A stretch of 64,000 bases of DNA from Acidiflorens sp963841945. GTDB taxonomy: Bacteria; Acidobacteriota; Terriglobia; Terriglobales; Acidobacteriaceae. Both the position numbers and the translations under genes were made by a program. The notes beneath the pieces are model-generated. The model made no database searches, had not been told where the DNA came from, and worked only from the letters and a program-made list of their open reading frames with translations. Positions 61,394 through 64,000 of the stretch are shown piece after piece (position 1 is the first letter of the stretch; every line of letters begins with the position of its first letter). The DNA lies in NCBI GenBank assembly GCA_963841945.1, contig CAWJFC010000006.1, positions 62,001 through 126,000 of the forward strand, given 5' to 3'.

Positions 61394-62167
61394 ATGAGAC
61401 CCATGCGTCGCCTCTTTATCCTCGCGGCGTTCTTCCTCAGCATCTCGGTAGTGCCGGTTTGCGCCCAGCGCGGCGGTGGTCATGGCGCGGGCGGCGGCAG
61501 CCATGGCGGATTTAGCGGCGGACACGGCAGCTCTGGTGGCGGATTCTCTGGCGGGCATGCGGCGGGCGGGTTCGGTGGGCACTCGGGATTTGTGGCTCGT
61601 GGAGCGATGGGCGCGGGATCGCGGTATGGATCGCACTATGGATCCCTGGGAGCGGGGCGAAGTTTTGGTCGGGGCGGGCGTTCTTTTGGCCGAAACAATT
61701 ATCGCTTCAGCAATCGGTTTGGCTATGGGTACGGTGGCTACCCGTATGGAGGGTATTACGGTTATCTGCCGGGGATCGATCCTTATTGGTGGTGGGATAC
61801 GTATCCGTCGGACGATGCTGACCAGCGCGCGATGGCCGACGAGATGAATCAGGAAAATCTCGAAGAGCAGCAGGCATTGCGGGAGCAGGATCAGGACGCA
61901 TACGCGCCGTCGCGGCCGATGCGGCGTCAAGCGGCGCCGGCGGCTAGCAACGAAGCGGAGAACGATCCGGCGACCGTGTTGATTTATCGCGACCGGCATC
62001 AGCGCGAAGTTCGCAATTACGCGATCGTGGACGACATGATTTATGTGTTCACGCCGCAGCGCACGGAGCGCGTGCCTCTCTCGGTGATCGATGTGCCGGC
62101 GACGGTTCAGGCGAACCAGGACCGCGGAGTTGACTTCCGGCTGCCTGGGGTTAGGGAAGGGCAGTAG
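61394..62167 (+). CDS. secreted Gly-rich protein
   Basis: 257 residues from ATG 61394 (ATG 61403 is an alternative). Signal peptide LFILAAFFLSISVVPVCAQ. The next 110 residues are Gly/His/Ser/Tyr-rich (GGGHGAGGGSHGGFSGGHG, RFGYGYGGYPYGGYYGYLP), likely unstructured or adhesive. The C-terminal 100 residues are a soluble domain (DPATVLIYRDRHQREVRNYAIVDD). It is a surface or matrix type protein by composition; no enzyme motif. Confidence 0.75.
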   Translation: MRPMRRLFILAAFFLSISVVPVCAQRGGGHGAGGGSHGGFSGGHGSSGGGFSGGHAAGGFGGHSGFVARGAMGAGSRYGSHYGSLGAGRSFGRGGRSFGRNNYRFSNRFGYGYGGYPYGGYYGYLPGIDPYWWWDTYPSDDADQRAMADEMNQENLEEQQALREQDQDAYAPSRPMRRQAAPAASNEAENDPATVLIYRDRHQREVRNYAIVDDMIYVFTPQRTERVPLSVIDVPATVQANQDRGVDFRLPGVREGQ

Positions 62168-62208
62168 CGGTTCGCGGCTCTGTGGCGAAGACTAAAGCCA
62201 GTAGGAGC

Positions 62209-62246
62209 TTTAACCACCAAGGACGCTAAGGCACACGAAGGAAAGC
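62209..62246 (+). repeat. ACCACCAAGGACGCTAAGG-type interspersed repeat
   Basis: TTTAACCACCAAGGACGCTA, AGGCACACGAAGGAAAGC. Nearly matches 50987-51025. Confidence 0.75.
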
Positions 62247-62315
62247 CTCGCGAAGGCACACAAGAAAAGCCCCGCACTGGACAGACCCGATACGCCCCTT
62301 TGGTTTCGCCTCTGC

Positions 62316-62324
62316 TGTGGATAA
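62316..62324 (+). promoter_or_regulatory. DnaA box upstream of dnaE
   Basis: TGTGGATAA is the exact complement of the consensus DnaA box TTATCCACA. It is 79 nt before the dnaE start. A single box does not make an origin; it could regulate dnaE. Confidence 0.45.
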
Positions 62325-62403
62325 CTTGGCAGTTTCCTTGCGTCAATCACCGCTAAAATGAGCGCAATTGTTTTTATCTCAAGCTGCGCGTCACTGTGAG
62401 CCC

Positions 62404-64000
62404 ATGTCTGAATTTGTTCATCTGCATTTGCATAGCGATTACTCAATGCTCGATGGAGCGTGTGACGTCGAGAAACTGGTCGACCGCGTAAAAGAGCTGG
62501 GCATGCCGGCCGTGGCCATGACCGACCACGGCAATATTTTTGGCGCCGTGCATTTTGTGAATGCGGCGCACAAGGCAGGCGTGAAGCCGATTGTCGGCTG
62601 CGAACTGTATATCTGCAAGAAAGACGATCACAACATCCAGCGCACTCCGCCTGACGGAGACACTTACAACCATCTGCTGGTGCTCGCGGAGAATGAAGAA
62701 GGCTACCGGAACCTGGTGAAGATTACATCGGAGGCCTCGCTGCATGGGTTTTATTACAAGCCGCGCGTGAGCAAGAAATTTCTGGCGGAGCATTCGAAGG
62801 GATTGATTGGGCTTTCGGGATGCTTGAAGGGCGAAGTGGCTGAGCGGTTGACGGAAGGGAAGTACGAGGCGGCGCGCGCGGCGGCGGCATTTTATAGCGA
62901 TCTGTTTGGGCGGGAGAATTTCTTCTTGGAGATTCAGGACCAGGGACTCGAGATGGAACACCGCATCCACTCGGGTCTTTTTCAGTTGGAAAAAGAGCTT
63001 GGGCTGCCGCTGGTGGCGACGAATGACAGTCATTATCTGTGCGAGGACGATGCGCATGCGCAGGATGTAATGCTGTGCATTCAGACGGGTAAGTCGATTC
63101 AGGATACGAACCGGCTGAAGTTTGAGGGCAACCAGTTTTTTGTGAAGAACGGCGACGAGATGCTGCGCGTGTTCAAGGATGCGCCGCAGGTTTTGTCGCG
63201 CACGATGGCGATTGCGGAGCGCTGCCATTTCGAACTGACGAAGGTGCCGACGCCGTTTCCGCGGTTTGACGTTCCGGATGGGTTTACCGCCGACAGTTAT
63301 TTTGAACACATCACGCGGCAGGGATTTGCGCGGCGGATGGAGAGTTTGCGGCGGCACTTCGAACAGGGACGGTTGAAACATTCTTTGGCCGATTACGAGC
63401 AGAGATTGTCACGCGAGATCGGGATTATTCAGCAGATGAAGTTTGCGGGGTATTTTTTGATCGTGTGGGATTTCATCCGGCACGCGAGAGAGAAGGGGAT
63501 TCCGGTGGGACCGGGGCGTGGATCAGCAGCGGGCGCGCTGGTGGCGTATTCGCTCGGGATCACGGACATCGATCCTCTGCAGCATGAGTTGCTGTTTGAG
63601 CGATTTCTGAATCCGGAGCGCATTTCGATGCCGGATATCGATATCGATTTCTGCATGAACCGGCGGGGCGAGGTGATCGACTACGTCACGCAGAAATATG
63701 GGCGCGAGAATGTCGCGCAGATTATTACGTTCGGCACGATGGCGGCGAAGGCGGCAATCAAGGACGTGGGACGCGCGATGGATATGCCGTACGCCGATGT
63801 GGACCGTATCGCGAAGATGGTGCCTACGACGCTCAATATCAAGCTGGAGGACGCGCTGAAAGATTCGGCGGCGCTGCAAGAAGCCTACGAGAAAGAGCCG
63901 CAAGTGCGGCAGTTGCTCGATACGGCGCGCAAGCTCGAAGGAATGGTGCGCAACGCGGGCGTGCACGCGGCGGGGGTGGTGATTTCTCCGCGGCCGCTGA
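62404..64000 (+). CDS. dnaE: DNA polymerase III alpha subunit (partial, runs off the end)
   Basis: Replicative polymerase. About 532 residues are visible; a full DnaE has about 1150. The N-terminal PHP domain has HLHLHSDYSMLDGACDV, MTDHGN and NDSHYLCEDDAHAQD. The C-family palm begins with PVGPGRGSAAGALVAYSLGITDIDPL and the catalytic Asp pair MPDIDIDFCMNRRGEVIDYV. AGVHAAGVVIS is the last conserved block. Start ATG 62404 gives the family N-terminus, with only a weak binding site. The end lies beyond the window. Confidence 0.96.
   Translation, partial: MSEFVHLHLHSDYSMLDGACDVEKLVDRVKELGMPAVAMTDHGNIFGAVHFVNAAHKAGVKPIVGCELYICKKDDHNIQRTPPDGDTYNHLLVLAENEEGYRNLVKITSEASLHGFYYKPRVSKKFLAEHSKGLIGLSGCLKGEVAERLTEGKYEAARAAAAFYSDLFGRENFFLEIQDQGLEMEHRIHSGLFQLEKELGLPLVATNDSHYLCEDDAHAQDVMLCIQTGKSIQDTNRLKFEGNQFFVKNGDEMLRVFKDAPQVLSRTMAIAERCHFELTKVPTPFPRFDVPDGFTADSYFEHITRQGFARRMESLRRHFEQGRLKHSLADYEQRLSREIGIIQQMKFAGYFLIVWDFIRHAREKGIPVGPGRGSAAGALVAYSLGITDIDPLQHELLFERFLNPERISMPDIDIDFCMNRRGEVIDYVTQKYGRENVAQIITFGTMAAKAAIKDVGRAMDMPYADVDRIAKMVPTTLNIKLEDALKDSAALQEAYEKEPQVRQLLDTARKLEGMVRNAGVHAAGVVISPRPL

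Noticed and set aside
62443..63966. Minus-strand frames opposite dnaE
   Set aside because: They are shadows of the dnaE reading frame, which has the PHP and polymerase motifs.

Overview
The window reads as a GC-rich chromosomal segment from an Acidobacteriota bacterium, most likely of the Terriglobia / 'Candidatus Koribacter' type. This is an inference from gene content: GloVer-repeat secreted proteins, a Ser/Thr kinase with a TolB/PD40-type propeller, a CadC-like regulator with TPRs, LpxD, and a split PntAA/PntAB/PntB transhydrogenase, together with many short palindromic intergenic repeats. There is no phage, insertion sequence, CRISPR array or rRNA operon. Most of the content is chromosomal housekeeping.

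Layout: 0.3-3.3 kb holds an RNase E/G whose S1 domain is interrupted by a huge disordered insertion and whose reading frame is split by a 4-nt ATGA overlap. 3.4-4.1 kb is an AbrB/VapC toxin-antitoxin pair. 4.2-7.9 kb (minus) has a hypothetical protein, PurU and a secreted esterase. 8.0-12.7 kb has two tandem FAD oxidoreductases (the downstream one frameshifted) divergent from a GcvT-like folate-dependent protein. 12.7-19.6 kb (minus) has two secreted alpha/beta-hydrolase paralogs, a GloVer protein, an APC permease, a small zinc-ribbon protein and a secreted hypothetical. 19.8-23.6 kb (plus) has tRNA-Lys(UUU), a HAD hydrolase and the pnt operon. 23.8-29.8 kb has small, secreted and envelope genes, a STAS protein and a solitary VapB.

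29.8-31.1 kb is a repeat-rich island. 31.1-37.8 kb (minus) has GuaA, a LolA-like protein, LeuS, a small membrane protein and Nfo. 37.9-47.9 kb (plus) has a HELTH metalloprotease-like protein, MTA phosphorylase, a PfkB kinase, a GT39-like membrane protein, DapF, a DUF4442 protein, LdcA, Mpl and PlsC. The DapF/LdcA/Mpl genes form a murein precursor and recycling group. 47.9-48.8 kb is a second repeat island. 48.8-57.0 kb (minus) has a GloVer/choice-of-anchor protein, LpxD, the kinase and the CadC-like regulator. 57.2-62.2 kb has a tectonin-like protein, a conserved hypothetical, a CCA-adding-type nucleotidyltransferase with a histone-H1-like tail, and a Gly-rich protein. DnaE begins at 62.4 kb and runs off the end.

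The least explained material is non-coding. (1) A two-hairpin repeat occurs four times, and its stems differ between copies while staying perfectly paired. (2) A second two-hairpin repeat sits just 3' of two stop codons. (3) A ~330-bp element is present as two diverged inverted copies 17 kb apart, and contains a short ORF intact in one copy and broken in the other. (4) A 16-bp palindrome resembles parS. Two genes are frame-split, so base-level sequence error has to be excluded before biology is inferred from them.
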